NCBI GenBank assembly: GCA_021234155.1 | Contig: JAJEKV010000872.1 | Location: 1-64,000, forward strand | Length of the DNA stretch: 64,000 nt | Origin: Isoetes taiwanensis | Lineage: Eukaryota > Streptophyta > Lycopodiopsida > Isoetales > Isoetaceae | Direction of reading: 5' to 3' | Shown: piece after piece, positions 47,201-58,790 of the stretch | Layout: every line of letters begins with the position of its first letter | Position numbering within the stretch: position 1 is the first letter of the stretch | Position numbers and translations under genes: made by a program | Notes under the pieces: generated by a model | What the model was told of the DNA's origin: nothing | Databases searched by the model: none | Seen by the model: the letters and a program-made list of their open reading frames with translations, nothing else

Positions 47201-48299
47201 AAAAGCCCAGCAACGCTGGGCACTTTTTCTAGTACTTAGATATTTGACAAACTTTTACACTAGATTTTATAAAACACAAGAGATTATAAACTCGCATATA
47301 CCCTTAATCTCCCAACTTGCACTACCTCCTTGATCACCTACTAATCTCAACCATTTATTACAACTACATCCATCACTTCCATCCATGCTTGCTTTAGTTC
47401 AACATGCTTTGGGTTCATAGATAAATCGATCGCATAATATCCCCATATTAACTAAACAACCTTATCCACTTTGTATGCCTGACCTTGCCTGAAATAACAC
47501 TCTTAATTCAAACTTATTATAACTATAGCATGTGCTCTTGGATGATGATGTGTTCTTAGGGGGTCGCATGATTTAGGTAACGTTGCACATGACAATAGCC
47601 CTAACGGCAGCTACCCTAACATTCATGAAGGACGAGCAAAACTTCCTCTTCAATCCAGCTCTAACTTTAGGGTATTCCCTTCTACAAGTGCCAAATAAAA
47701 GTAACAATGAAACAATCTTGGTCAATACACGATGTTACAAGGCACAAGCATTCATCTAGACATTTCATCTTAACTCGGCACAAAAGCATACTCTTGGCTC
47801 CAACACATTGCTGTACAACTTCTATCCATGGACTTATATGAACAACCACATCTAATATAAAGGTCGACACGGCCATCATGGTGTATATACATTCTAACAA
47901 GACATGAGACAACCATCATGGTGCATGTACAGTGTAACAAGACATGCGTATTCAAATTTAATAATTTGACTAACAGTACAGGCCACCCTTATATTTATAA
48001 AATATGAAGCCATATGACACTTAGAAGAAGAAATAAGTAATTATCCAAATGCAACAAGATGCAAGATCATCTAAAAATACAAGGAATTAAGTTTATTCCT
48101 ATAATGGAACCGTATTTATGCCCGGCAACGCCGGGCACCCATTACTAGTACCAATTAGTATTGTATTAACCTCAACGAGTACACGTATCAACTGACATTA
48201 TCTTTGACAGGATTCGTCAAGCACATCCTAAGGAAAAAGAACGTCGAGGCCAACCATGACAACATAACAAAAAAACAAGGAATACAACACCGTGCAAGC

Positions 48300-48731
48300 A
48301 TCTCAGAGGGCATCACCATCTACCGACCTTCCATGTTGCATATTGATTTCCATATTTTTCATATGCTGAACTAGATGGGCTGAGGAGCAAGATATCAGAG
48401 CTATTGGGCAAGCTGGCTTTCGTACAGGTTACTCCACTACAGACCATCTAGCGACAATAAGAGTAGCCATTGAGAAGTCTAAGGGAATAAACAGGGCAAT
48501 GTATGCATGCTTTGTAGACTTGAAAAGGGCATTTGATATTGTACCCAGAAAAAAACTTATGGGTAGATTAGATGCTATTAATGTTCCTAAGGGACTGCAA
48601 CTTGCTGTAGCAAGGTTATATGAGCAAGTGCTTGCGGAATTGAGCACTCCATTGAATAAGAAATGTGATAAACAAATAATCAGTAATCTTGGTATTAAAC
48701 AGGGTTGTCCTGCATCTCCAACTTTATTTGG
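48300..48731 (+). mobile_element. LINE, left part (interrupted by LTR insertion)
   Basis: After a frame-broken start (EEQDI, GQAG, TTDHLATIRVAIEKSKG) the reverse transcriptase reads YACFVDLKRAFDIVPRKKLM, LGIKQGCPASPTLFG. It stops exactly within the codon after PTLF. The next LINE residues (IYIDEVEGWLN) resume at 57449. It belongs to the same broad family as the LINE at 32160-34985, but is clearly diverged from it. Confidence 0.85.
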
Positions 48732-50243
48732 TGTTAACAAACTCTCACTTTGATAACATATAGATTCTCATCTAAGAAATAAGCTTGAAACTTCAATTAA
48801 ACAATCAAGTAGAATGAGAACTCACCCAAGCACTCTCCATATAGGCATTCCAATTCAATTCAGAAGTGTCTTCTGTTGTTGATGGGATCTCCATAGAGGT
48901 TTCTAGGTATGATAAACGTGATTAGAATGGATTTAAGTGAAATGCATATGCTCATAGGATCAGAAATGATGGAATTTCTCACCGTGAAAGCCCTGTGGGC
49001 GTCATGATAAGAGCTTTGAACCAAAAGCCCGGAACAGAAACCTTGAGCAAATCGATGCTCTCTAGTCCAAAACGACCCATTTAAGGTCTAGAAAACCGTT
49101 GCACTTAGGTGCGGTAAGAAGCTCCTGGTCAAAACCGTTGAAGCCGGTTTGACCCACAACAATTCTCTTACGTTCTTGCTTAGTTAGGTTTTCTTACATG
49201 AAAATGCTTAAAACATTAATTACTTTAGCCATTATTATTATTATGCATGAAGGAGACAAGTTCCCTGAATGGACAATATTACGGCAATAACAACTTCTAT
49301 TCAAATCTCCCTCCTTACAACAACGTGCTTGCTCCTTATATAGTTTCAACAATACATCTCAACCTTCCATAGTTTGCCACATGGCACAAGCACATTAATC
49401 AACTTCAACAAACTTCAACCTTTATAACTTCCTAATATAACATATAAAAGTCTACGTCTATTTGAACTACAACATAACATTTGAAATAACACAACGTTTC
49501 CATAATTCTCGAAAGTTAACGGCGACGTTTGAAGTGCCGATCTTCATCCGTTCCTCGCCTTCATCCGTAGATCGCACATGGCTTCTAACACCGTGATCCT
49601 CAGCTTCCCCGGCTTGCTTTCGTGTTTCCGCATTATCTTCTTTGTTTCCATTATCATTATTCCCCATTTTTGTGGAGAGCAATCGCTCTCCACCTTCCCG
49701 CAAAGATCAACAAGTGAACATGCTTGTAATTCGTAGAATGTGTAAATCTCTTTTCGCCGCTACCCCTGGGTGCAGCTTTTAGGATCAGAATATGTCAAGA
49801 AGCATTAATGAGAAATCCTGTTTCAGCCATTTTCTCAAACAAAGCAATAAGTAGAGATGGTAAATGATTTGCTTTCAAGAATAGCTAAAGATCCATCTTT
49901 GTCTTCCCGCAAGATAAGTTTGGATTAATATTGATCAACGCGGTCCTTAGCACTAGCATGTGGAGTGATGATAATTTCCAAGCAACTTAGCAAATTTTGC
50001 TGCCTCATAAACAATTGGGTCCGGATCGAATCGGCGGTTGCTTTTCACAAAAACTTGTAAATTATGAAGTATGGTTTTTGTATCGTAACCAATCTTGACC
50101 AGGAATTATAACCCAATTGGATTTACTTTCATCAAAGGGAAGCCTGCGTCGGAACCTAGGATCAAAGTTAGCACTATTTTGAAAAGTTCCGGTGCATTTC
50201 GAAGTAAGTGCATGTGGGGATCACTAAGAAGTTTCTTCTCCAC

Positions 50244-51295
50244 TCACCGAAAGTAGCGGTGTTTGTATAATGGTAAACACAAGAAAGTTTCAAGACATGT
50301 AATGACAGATGTTGATGATGATCCTTGCAGGCCAGCAACCTTAGCTCTAAGTCTGATATTTTCAGATTTTACCTCATCGAGGGTTTTCACAAGCTTTTGG
50401 GACTTCTCCCGGAAATTAGCTTTTTGCTTCTCAAATTGTTGAATAATACTATTTGCACGATCGGCTTGTCTGCTGGATATCAAGACATTTAAAAGCAAAA
50501 AGCTCAAGATCTTCTTTCTTAGTTTGAAGTTCAACTTCTAAACCCGTAATCTTGGTAAGAAGAACAACATTTTGCTGCTGTAAATCAGCAATCTCAGGTG
50601 TCCTTTTCAACTGTTATTTCTTCAATAAACTTTTGTTGGATGTTGAAAAACTGAACGGTCCTTGGATCTAGTGATTCATGAAGCACTTGAGGCACGGGTT
50701 GGACATGCAAAACCTCCTGAATTGGTGCTTCTTGTGGCTGAATCATCTCTGCTGGTGCATCCACCTGTTCACATAAAAGATAGTCAAAAATAAGCTGTAA
50801 GTGAATTTTACATAATTGAGCACATGGGCTGATTTCAAATCGATTTCTCAAAGCATAAACAAGTTGTGAATGAACAATCATGGCCCAAGGAATTTCTAAA
50901 CCGTGCATGGCTTGAAAAATATAAGCAAACCATCTTTTAGAGGAATATGAAGTTAAGGATGTTAATTTTGCATTCAAATGTGCTAGTAAACTCTTATATG
51001 GTGGCAGCGCATCCTTGATATTGTATCCTTGATCTTCTTGCTTGATTCCATACTTTTTCCAAGCGACATTTTGTTGAACTAAAATAACGGGAGCATTGGG
51101 TAACTTTAAAGCCTTTTCCACCAATGATGGTGTCAAATGGATGGAACCAGTTGATTGAGTGAATCCATAATATGTGCTATGGTCATAGGAAGTAAGGAAT
51201 TCTGAAATTAAGCTCTCTGATGGTATAGGCATAGAAATACGCACAAAGGATAATAATTTTGCTTTCTCTAATAGTGTAATAGCATGATGATCCAA
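50244..51295 (-). pseudogene. Third ORF of the Ty3-type element, with coiled coil
   Basis: Downstream of integrase on the same strand, a 233-residue frame (51295-50594) is followed in another frame by a coiled-coil segment (ADRANSIIQQFEKQKANF, LVKTLDEVKSENIRLRAKVA). Read through the frameshift near 50595 it would be roughly 350 residues. The first part has no transmembrane segment and includes SLVEKALKLPNAPVILVQQN. It resembles in general style the plant-transposon ORFs found after pol in some Ty3 elements; I do not recognise a function. The position is that of an env-like gene, but nothing here suggests an envelope protein. Confidence 0.5.
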
Positions 51296-51486
51296 TTTGG
51301 GTAATGTGGAATTGATAGAAGGTGATCTTTTGCGAAAACGTTTGGGAATAATTGAATTAAGAAACCTATGCCTCCAAGATCTCTCTTGGAGTTGATATCG
51401 TGTTCTACTTTGCTCTTTAGCAAGCTTGTTATAAAATAATCTTCCCTCGTTTCATAATCGATCACCTTGTACTATGCAAAAGAATT

Positions 51487-52827
51487 TTATGTGGTGGCCA
51501 AAATTCCAAATGATATAAAGCATTCATAAATTGGATTTCGGGGAATCAAATTACCACCATTGTTCCATGATTTCTTAGCATCTATGGATAAACAAGGAGT
51601 GAATAGTAGCTTAAGAATTCCATTTTGATTTTGAACTTGCTGCTTCCTTCTTAGATAAGGATGATTAGTAGTATAATCACACTCCCATAGAGGAAATACA
51701 AAGGATAAGCGAAGCTGATTCCTTTGGCCTGCTGCAACTTTCCTTCTTATATGAGGTTTGTCCATAGGCAGAACCATATGAGCCTCTTCAAGAGGTTTTT
51801 CAACTGGTCGTTCCTCGTATCGTTTGAGTCTGTAGCCATTTACCAATGTAGGGAATAAATTCCCTTCTAAATCCATTAACTGAATAGATCCATTCGCATT
51901 TATCTTATGCATTATAAATGGACCTAGCCATCTAATTTTAAGTTTTCCAGGATGCTTTAGATATCTGGAATCATAAAGTAGAACTTTTTTACCCTCTTCA
52001 AAAATTTTCAGCTTTTGTCTTCGATCTATCCAAGCTTTCCTCCGATGTTTTGCAACTTGTTGAGACCAAACCCGATCTTTGCCTGGTTCTCATCCAAGGC
52101 TTCCACCTTTTATATAATCTATTTTGTAAAGATTCTACATCACCTAATCTATGATGAATAGCAACCCGTAACGAAGGTGTTACAAATTCGAAAGGCATCA
52201 CTGCCTCTATACCGTATGCAAGCTGGAAGGGCGTATGGCCTGTAACAGATTTAAAGCTAGTGCGATAAGCCCATAACACTGCTGGAAGCTTAGCTTCCCA
52301 ATCTGTTCTGGATGAATCACAAATTTTCTTTAAGATTGTAGTAAGAACTTTATTGGTGGATTCTGCTTGGCCGTTTGCACGGGGGTAGTATGGAGTAGAC
52401 TTCCTATGCATAATTAGGAAGTCCCTAGTAAGTATTTCCACCGTCTCATTAATAAAATGTCCACCACGGTCCGATACCAATTCAATCGGACAGCCAAATC
52501 TAGTAATGATTTGCTGATATAATACCTTAGCTACACTTGAAGGTATGTTATCTTTCAACGCCGAGCCTCAGCCCCAATTTTGTATGATAGTCCGTTAGAA
52601 CAAGTATGTATTGTGCGGGTGTTCGAAGCCTGCAGTGGGGAAATTGGACCTACAAAATCCATTCCCCATTTTTCAAATGGTCCAAGCGGCATAATTGGAT
52701 TGAGCGGCATGTAACCACGCTCGGATGGCTTACCAATTCTTTGGCAAACATCGCAGGTCTTGACAAAGAGATAAACATCTTTAAATAGTGTGGGCCACCA
52801 AAAACCGATTGATAAAACCTTTCTCAT
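51487..52827 (-). pseudogene. Ty3-type integrase
   Basis: Three frames in order. 52827-52555 contains the end of the HHCC zinc domain (CDVCQRIGKPSERGYMPLNP) and the first catalytic aspartate (WGMDFVGP). 52558-51998 contains the second aspartate (LVSDRGGHF) and the catalytic glutamate (YYPRANGQAESTNKVL). 51912-51487 carries the C-terminal post-core region (KINANGSIQLMDLEGNLFPT). Frameshifts separate them. Integrase joins the cDNA ends to target DNA. The zinc domain's histidines lie further upstream and are not intact. Confidence 0.8.
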
Positions 52828-53094
52828 TTGTTAGATCACAGAGAAGGGCCACCTCCTATTCCCTCATGAGCTTCACGCATAATATCATGAGTTTCGCGGT
52901 GGTAAAACACACCGCAGTAACACATAATCCTTGCCCTTTTTTATATAAGTTTCCATAAATTAATGTATAAGGGCTGAACTTTATGTAAGAAATCACGCCT
53001 TTGGACAACATCCATTTTCGAGAAAATTTTCCACTGTGAGATATTCAAGAAAATCTCGCATACCAGGGAGGTATTGCATTAACTTGGAATAGTT

Positions 53095-53600
53095 TCACAT
53101 CTGGTAAGTCATCATGTATTCAGTTGGTTCTTCACCATTTGGCAACGGACAAATGGCCGGGAATGGTGTGAGAAGTACACGTTTAAGAACAATTTTAAAG
53201 TTAAACTCTTGCAATATAAGTAGCCATCGTGTTATCCGTCCAGTTGCACATGGTTTGTTGATCAAATATAATAATGCCTGATGGTCAACATAAAAGATGA
53301 ACATATTTCCAAGCAAGTAGTGACGAAACTTTTTTGCACAAAGATAAACCATTGCAAGTGCTTCCCTTTTACGTTGTGGAATAATTCCTTTACGCTTGAT
53401 TGTTGCTTGCTAGCATAGTGAATAGGTTGGTCTCTAGAACCTTCTTGTTGTTTAGCACGCGCTTCAAATTGCTTTTTAGATGCGTCCAGTATGGGCGTGG
53501 AATTTCTTATCCCATCCAGCGTAACTAAGATAGGTGCTTCCGCTAGAATCCTTTTCAGCTTTTGAAAAGCGTCTTGACATTCTGATGTCCATTTAAAAAT
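53095..53600 (-). pseudogene. Ty3-type RNase H and end of reverse transcriptase
   Basis: The frame at 53352-53095 reads FRHYLLGNMFIFYVDHQALL and RITRWLLILQEFNFKIV, typical Ty3 RNase H. Upstream in broken frames FKWTSECQDAFQKLKRILAE, API is the start of the RNase H/connection region. Coding similarity runs right up to 53600, where it is cut off by the TGTTAGGGG end of an LTR. Confidence 0.75.
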
Positions 53601-55199
53601 ATGTTAGGGGTTTTCCACCCTTTGAATGCATTAGCACTATGGCTATTAAATTTGAAGACACTATCATTATTGGCATGGGTCCACATCATCAAATGTTATT
53701 CATATTCCTATTGGTCCATGTCAGTGATCCTCCCACATCATTGCCATGTCATTGATCCATGGGAAAAGGCACAAAGAAGAAACACAAAAACTACCCTTGG
53801 TCCATGTCATGTGCCACATCACTGCCATGTCATTGCCACCTAGGCCATTCTTGTTTATAAATAGGCATTTTACATGACTAAAAAGAGGATCATGTATGGA
53901 TTGAGAGAGAGATCATTAGTGAAGAGCATGATCATGTGGGTATTCTTGTATCTTGTGAATTTCAATAAAGAAGTGCGGTTTGAGTATCTTTTGTGATGTT
54001 CTTGTAATGTAAGTGTGGATGTAAAGTGTTTTGATTATCTTAATTCGGGTGAGGCAGAGTTAAGTGTCTTAGTTTGTGTGCTGATGAAGGCCTTGGGCCA
54101 AGTCCAAGGTCTTGAATTACGTCTTGAAAGGGATTTTCCCTTAACATTTTGGTTCCGATTTCTTGCAGGGACCTTGGACGTTCGGCAATGTTTCTTGATC
54201 CAATCAAAGTGCAGTTTGGACACAAATTTCAACAAAGTTTCAAATGAATTACAATCTCCATGTTCTATATATCAGGTTTAGGACAAAAGGTCTCATGTTA
54301 TTACAAAAGAAAACAATTCTCTAGAGTTCAAATCTCTATATTTATATAAACTCAAATGGTTTCAGTTGAACATTATACGTTGCATAATTCTAAAATCGTA
54401 AAAAGATATATACAAAGGAGTTATTCTCTTGGAAACTCGGCTCTCTATAAGCGTAAGCGAAGCCTACGCACAAGTTTCTTCTCGAGATGTTCTTGAAACC
54501 CGGCATTTCTTTGGAATTCCGTGATATAAATTTAGAAGAAATAAAGCTATGGGGTGTAAAAGCAAGTTACCTTCCTTGCTTGAAAAGCTACATGTTACGT
54601 AAGCTTCCTAGTTCCGAAGACCTCTGTGAATGCTTAAATCTTGTTGTGGATTTCTCTGTAAACAAAGAAGGAAGCGTAAGGTTCATGTAAAATTCATATT
54701 CTCATAGACAAATCTTTGGTGTAACCTCTGTCTTTATACCAATTGCAAAAAACACGTGCAAAAGCTAAGTCAAAAGTGATTTCTTGTGATAGCCAAACTC
54801 TGCAGAAGATTTCAGAGTTAACACAACAGATGTGGGATGCTAAAAACATGATGTGTACAGCAGATACTCGCCAATGGCCGATACCTAATATGCTCTGATT
54901 TGCCATATCCGTTTGTTACCATCAGTTTACGTCCGACTCTCCGATTAAAGAACCATCCAAAGAAAGCCGGGGTTATCATTTTAGAGGGGAAACATGTTAG
55001 ATCGAGCAAAAAGCAAAGCCTCAGAGCTAGACCCGGAGAGGCCGGGCAGAGATAGGTGAGCGGAACGAGCGGAGGACGATTTTTTACCCTAACCGCATCC
55101 CGCGCGCAAAGAAAAGGAACGAGTAAAAAAAAAATAATAAAAAATAAAAATTCAAAGGGTTAACATAAAGAAAATCTTATATAACTTTATAATTTATAT

Positions 55200-55470
55200 A
55201 TATTCAGATAAGGAATATATATGGTGGATAATTGGTAAAGGCTTTGTTTGTAAACTCCAAAGTCATTAGTTCAAATCCGACTTAACACAAATTTTGAGCA
55301 AAAATGGATTTTGAAATAATGAGCTAGATTTTTTCGTCTTGCATTTCAAATTACTTCAAAACAAACATAATTTGAAACACAAATTTTGAGCAAAAATGGA
55401 TTTTGAAATGTACGAGCTAGATTTTTCGTCTTGCATTTCAAATTACTTCAAAACAAACATAATTTGAAAC
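55200..55470 (+). repeat. tRNA-like head followed by two 92-bp tandem units
   Basis: GTGGATAATTGGTAAAGG (A-box-like) and TTAGTTCAAATCCGAC (B-box-like) are spaced as in a tRNA. They are followed by a 92-bp unit (CACAAATTTTGAGCAAAAAT...TAATTTGAAAC) at 55286-55377 and again at 55378-55470. This may be a SINE that landed in the internal region of the gag-only element, upstream of its coding part. Confidence 0.5.
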
Positions 55471-55652
55471 AAGCGTGAAAAAAAAATGGCTTTAAAATAT
55501 TCCTTCTATGATCATGATGATCCTCACAAGGTGAGCAAAAACTCATGTAAAAAGCAATTCGAGGGCTCTAAGCATGTTAAATGGGCATGCCGAAGACTCT
55601 ATAAGGGTGTTGATCTTCCCAACAACCTTGCAAGGTGTAGTAACCTAACCTG

Positions 55653-56888
55653 ATGTACTCAAATATTGACTCTATGTCTACATGGAATGAAATGAAAAGT
55701 TATTTTATTTCCATGTTCAAAGAAGAATTATCATATAGAGAATGTAGAAAAATATTGGATACAATGAAAATTGAGGAAGGAGAACATCCTCGAGGAGTTT
55801 GCTTTGAGAATTCAAGATATAGTTGCGAAATGCAACCCACCGCATGAAGAAGATATAATTGAATGGTATATTAATGGATTTCCATTTGAAGTATGCCAAA
55901 GGTTACAAATAGAAAATCCTCCTACATTAGACCAAGTGATCGTGGAGTTGTTGGGTTAAAAGAGTTCTAGGTGCTAGGAAGCATGAAGAACTAGAACTAG
56001 AGAGCTCGTGCATAGTAAGGCACAAAGAGATGAACGAAATGGAGGAATATAGACTTGAGGAAAGTTGTGATAAGAAACATAGTACATGTGACTATGTAAA
56101 TTCATGTGGAAGTGGCAACTCTATGAGCAATGAGGTTGATCCATACAAAATAGGAAATGTTAAAATGATTCTTGATGATTTTATGAAAATCCAGGAGCTT
56201 CAAAATGGCAATATAAATGAAGTAGAATTCTTCAAAGTGGAAACTGAGGAGATATTTGATTGCTATGATATCAAATATATGTTTGATCGCCCATTGTATG
56301 AAAACAAGAAGGTGAACGATAAAATTGAGGAAGAAAATGTCAATATCGATTCAAATAATGTAGAAATTTGGATTGAGAAAGAAATTTGCACTCAAGCAAT
56401 TGAAAGGCACGTTACAGGTGATGAAAATTTGGCAACACATAGTGCTACCTATGATATTGTGAAAATAGTTCCAATCCTTAAAGAATTCCAAAGAGAAAAT
56501 CTTATGGGCAAATGGGGAAGCGTGCCCATCATCAATAGATTATTTTGTGAAAAAGTGGTCTCCAAAGTTAATGCCGCTACAGGACCTCATATTGAAGAAC
56601 TCCGAATCACAGAGAATGCAAACAAGTATGACATGGAGAATGTTAAAGATATGATTTATCTTGAGCAATCCAAGTTCAAGGCAAATCCATTCATATGGAC
56701 AAATTGTTATGAACAGGGCCATATAGACCAACAAGGAAACTTTATAGATGATTTCTTGACAAGAAAAATAGGCTTTATTCATTATGGCACCTTGCTTCAA
56801 AGAAGAACCAAAACCAAAGTAAAAATCAAACATTCCATTGGGAAGAGTGATGAGAACCCAGGTTCTCATCAAAAGTTTGGGGGAAATA
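55653..56888 (+). pseudogene. Gag-like protein of the non-autonomous LTR element
   Basis: The first part, in two frames joined near 55795, reads WNEMKSYFISMFKEELSYRE, KILDTMKIEEGEHP then FALRIQDIVAKCNPPHEEDI and WYINGFPFEVCQRLQIENPP. This is the retrotransposon gag (capsid) pattern of a W..F...F helix, an L-rich helix and a final GFP/GLP..V segment. An uninterrupted 286-residue acidic stretch follows (from 56030), without a CCHC zinc knuckle. Its frame runs on into the right LTR to 57130. Such TR-GAG elements supply their own capsid and borrow enzymes from relatives. Confidence 0.65.
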
Positions 56889-57448
56889 TGTTAGGGGTTT
56901 TCCACCCTTTGAATGCATTAGCACTATGGCTATTAAATTTGAAGACACTATCATTATTGGCATGGGTCCACATCATCAAATGTTATTCATATTCCTATTG
57001 GTCCATGTCAGTGATCCTCCCACATCATTGCCATGTCATTGATCCATGGGAAAAGGCACAAAGAAGAAACACAAAAACTACCCTTGGTCCATGTCATGTG
57101 CCACATCACTGCCATGTCATTGCCACCTAGGCCATTCTTGTTTATAAATAGGCATTTTACATGACTAAAGAGGGATCATGTATGGAGTGAGAGAGAGATC
57201 ATTAGTGAAGAGCATGATCATGTGGGTATTCTTGTTGTATCTTGTGAATTTCAATAAAGAAGTGCAGTTTGAGTATCTTTTGTGATGTTCTTGTAATGTA
57301 AGTGTGGATGTAAGTGTGCTTTTGATTATCTTAATTCTGGGTGAGAGGCAGAGTTAAGTGTCTTAGTTTGTGTGCTGATGAAGGCCTTCGGGCCAAGTCC
57401 AAGGTCTTGAATTCTGTCTTGAAAGGGAGATTTTCCCTTAACATTTGG

Positions 57449-58790
57449 CATCTATATTGATGAAGTAGAAGGGTGGCTTAACAGAAATTGCTATGACGGA
57501 GTAGTGCTCGCAGGATACCTTATCATGCTTCTTCTATATGCAGATGACATAGTGCTCCTTGCACGAACAGCAGAAGGCTTGCAACAGCATATAGAGGTGC
57601 TATCATCCTTTTGCGATCAAGCAGGAATGGCAGTCAATCTAGACAAGACAAAAATTATGATGTTTGGCACGAGGAAAAAACATGTTTTTCAGATTAAAGG
57701 TAAGCCCATTGAACATGTTCATAGTTATAAATATTTGGGAATTGAGATAACAGAAAATTACGATTGAATACTGGCCGGTAGATAAGAGAGTTGTTGGTGG
57801 AAAGAAAGCTTTTTATACGCAATGCAAGCTAAATGTAGAACAATTCAGCTATGGGATGCCGGTCCATGCGGCTTCATTTATATCGAGCTTTAGTTATGCC
57901 TGTAATATTGTATGGATGCAGGATATGGGGACCAGGGTTTAGCAAGAAAAAGTGGAAAGATATAGAAGCAGTCCAAAAGCTTATCTAATGGATGAGCTCG
58001 AGTTAAACTCCAAACACCATATGCCATGATGCTTCTTTGGTTGGTATGTTGCCATTAGAGGGAGAGGCAATCTATCAATACCTTGTTTATGTAAACGAGT
58101 TAAAGCATTACCACATGAAAGGCTACCATATAAGGCAATGGAAGAAAGCAAGGAAAATGGCTGGTATGCGGATGGAGAATTATGGTACAAAGATGGAATA
58201 TTAATATGAACAATATGCCATCCACGAGAAGAAGCTATTCGAGACCTTGTCGGAGACCAAAGTGATCGAGATTATGGGCCAACCCACAAGGCAAGATGGA
58301 CTTTACAGACGTGGAAATAAATCCCATGGTTATGTACATAAAGACAACAAGATTTGATAGACCATCCGTCTATGTCATCTAGGCACCAGATTTGTCGGAT
58401 GAGTGTTAGTTCCCATCACCTACAAGTCGAGTGTGGAAGGTGGCATAAATTACCAAGGTCCAACAAGATATGTCGGTATGCCGACAAATGGAAGTGGAGG
58501 GCGAGCATCACGTTTTGCTTAGTTGTGCAGCTTATACATCTGTAAGAGAGCGACACAAGATCCAGGAAACAGATTGTGTGAATATTTATACTTTTTTTCA
58601 GTTGCCATCATGGAAGCTAGCAAATTTTCTCACAGAAATGTTTGCTTGTTCGTGATGCACAACTAAATAAGTAGCCTAGGTCATAAGGTTTTTTAAGAAG
58701 TGCGCCTACTATGTAAACATTTCGTCTCCTAGACCGTAGGGCCTTTAAGAGATCGTGAATAATCAATTCAATTCAATTCAATTCATTCAA
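57449..58790 (+). mobile_element. LINE, right part (resumes after LTR insertion)
   Basis: Resumes with IYIDEVEGWLNRNCYDGV, then the catalytic LLLYADDIVLLART (YADD at 57537-57548), VNLDKTKIMMFG and HVHSYKYLGIEI. Frames then break repeatedly. The C-terminal zinc-binding end is seen as MEVEGEHHVLLSCAAY (about 58485-58535). The 3' end is CTAGACCGTAGGGCCTTT and ATCGTGAATAATCAATTC, then a TTCAA repeat at about 58758-58782. Coding decay is much greater than in the LINE at 32160. Confidence 0.85.

Larger units (their letters stand above)
41909..48148 (+). mobile_element. Candidate Helitron(s) carrying host-gene fragments
   Basis: The proposed 5' end TCTATATATAGTAATAAAAG follows an A. Two strong 3' ends follow. 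At 47205-47232, GCCCAGCAACGCTGGGC, a 7-bp spacer and CTAG are followed by T. At 48119-48148, TGCCCGGCAACGCCGGGCA, a 7-bp spacer and CTAG are followed by T. Hairpin plus CTAG at this distance is the plant Helitron 3' terminus. Which 3' end pairs with the 5' end is undecided; two nested or adjacent elements are possible. No Rep/helicase gene was seen, so the element is non-autonomous. The interior holds trihelix, PPR and kinase-like fragments, the usual result of Helitron gene capture. Confidence 0.5.
48732..53601 (-). mobile_element. Ty3-type LTR retrotransposon, truncated, minus strand
   Basis: Read on the minus strand: RNase H, integrase, a third ORF with coiled coil, then a 3' LTR whose outer end is TGTTAACAAACTC at 48732. 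The plus-strand sequence just inside 48732 contains, in reverse, CTATATAA (49336-49343) with AT-rich surroundings, a plausible LTR promoter. The inner LTR edge was not fixed; about 49.7 kb is likely. Protease, most reverse transcriptase, gag and the 5' LTR are missing. They are cut off exactly where another LTR begins (53602). Confidence 0.7.
53602..57443 (+). mobile_element. Gag-only LTR retrotransposon (non-autonomous)
   Basis: Two direct LTRs, 53602-54146 and 56889-57443, begin TGTTAGGGG and end CCCTTAACA. Their first ~280 bp look identical and the rest differs by a few small indels. Each has TATAAATA (53856 and 57143) and AATAAA about 100 bp later. After the left LTR comes TTTTGGTTCCGATTTC, a possible tRNA primer site. 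Before the right LTR is a polypurine tract, TTTGGGGGAAA. The interior codes only a gag-like protein with no protease, reverse transcriptase or integrase. Flanks do not match (AAATA-type left, TTTGG right), so the present ends are not those of one simple insertion. Confidence 0.85.
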
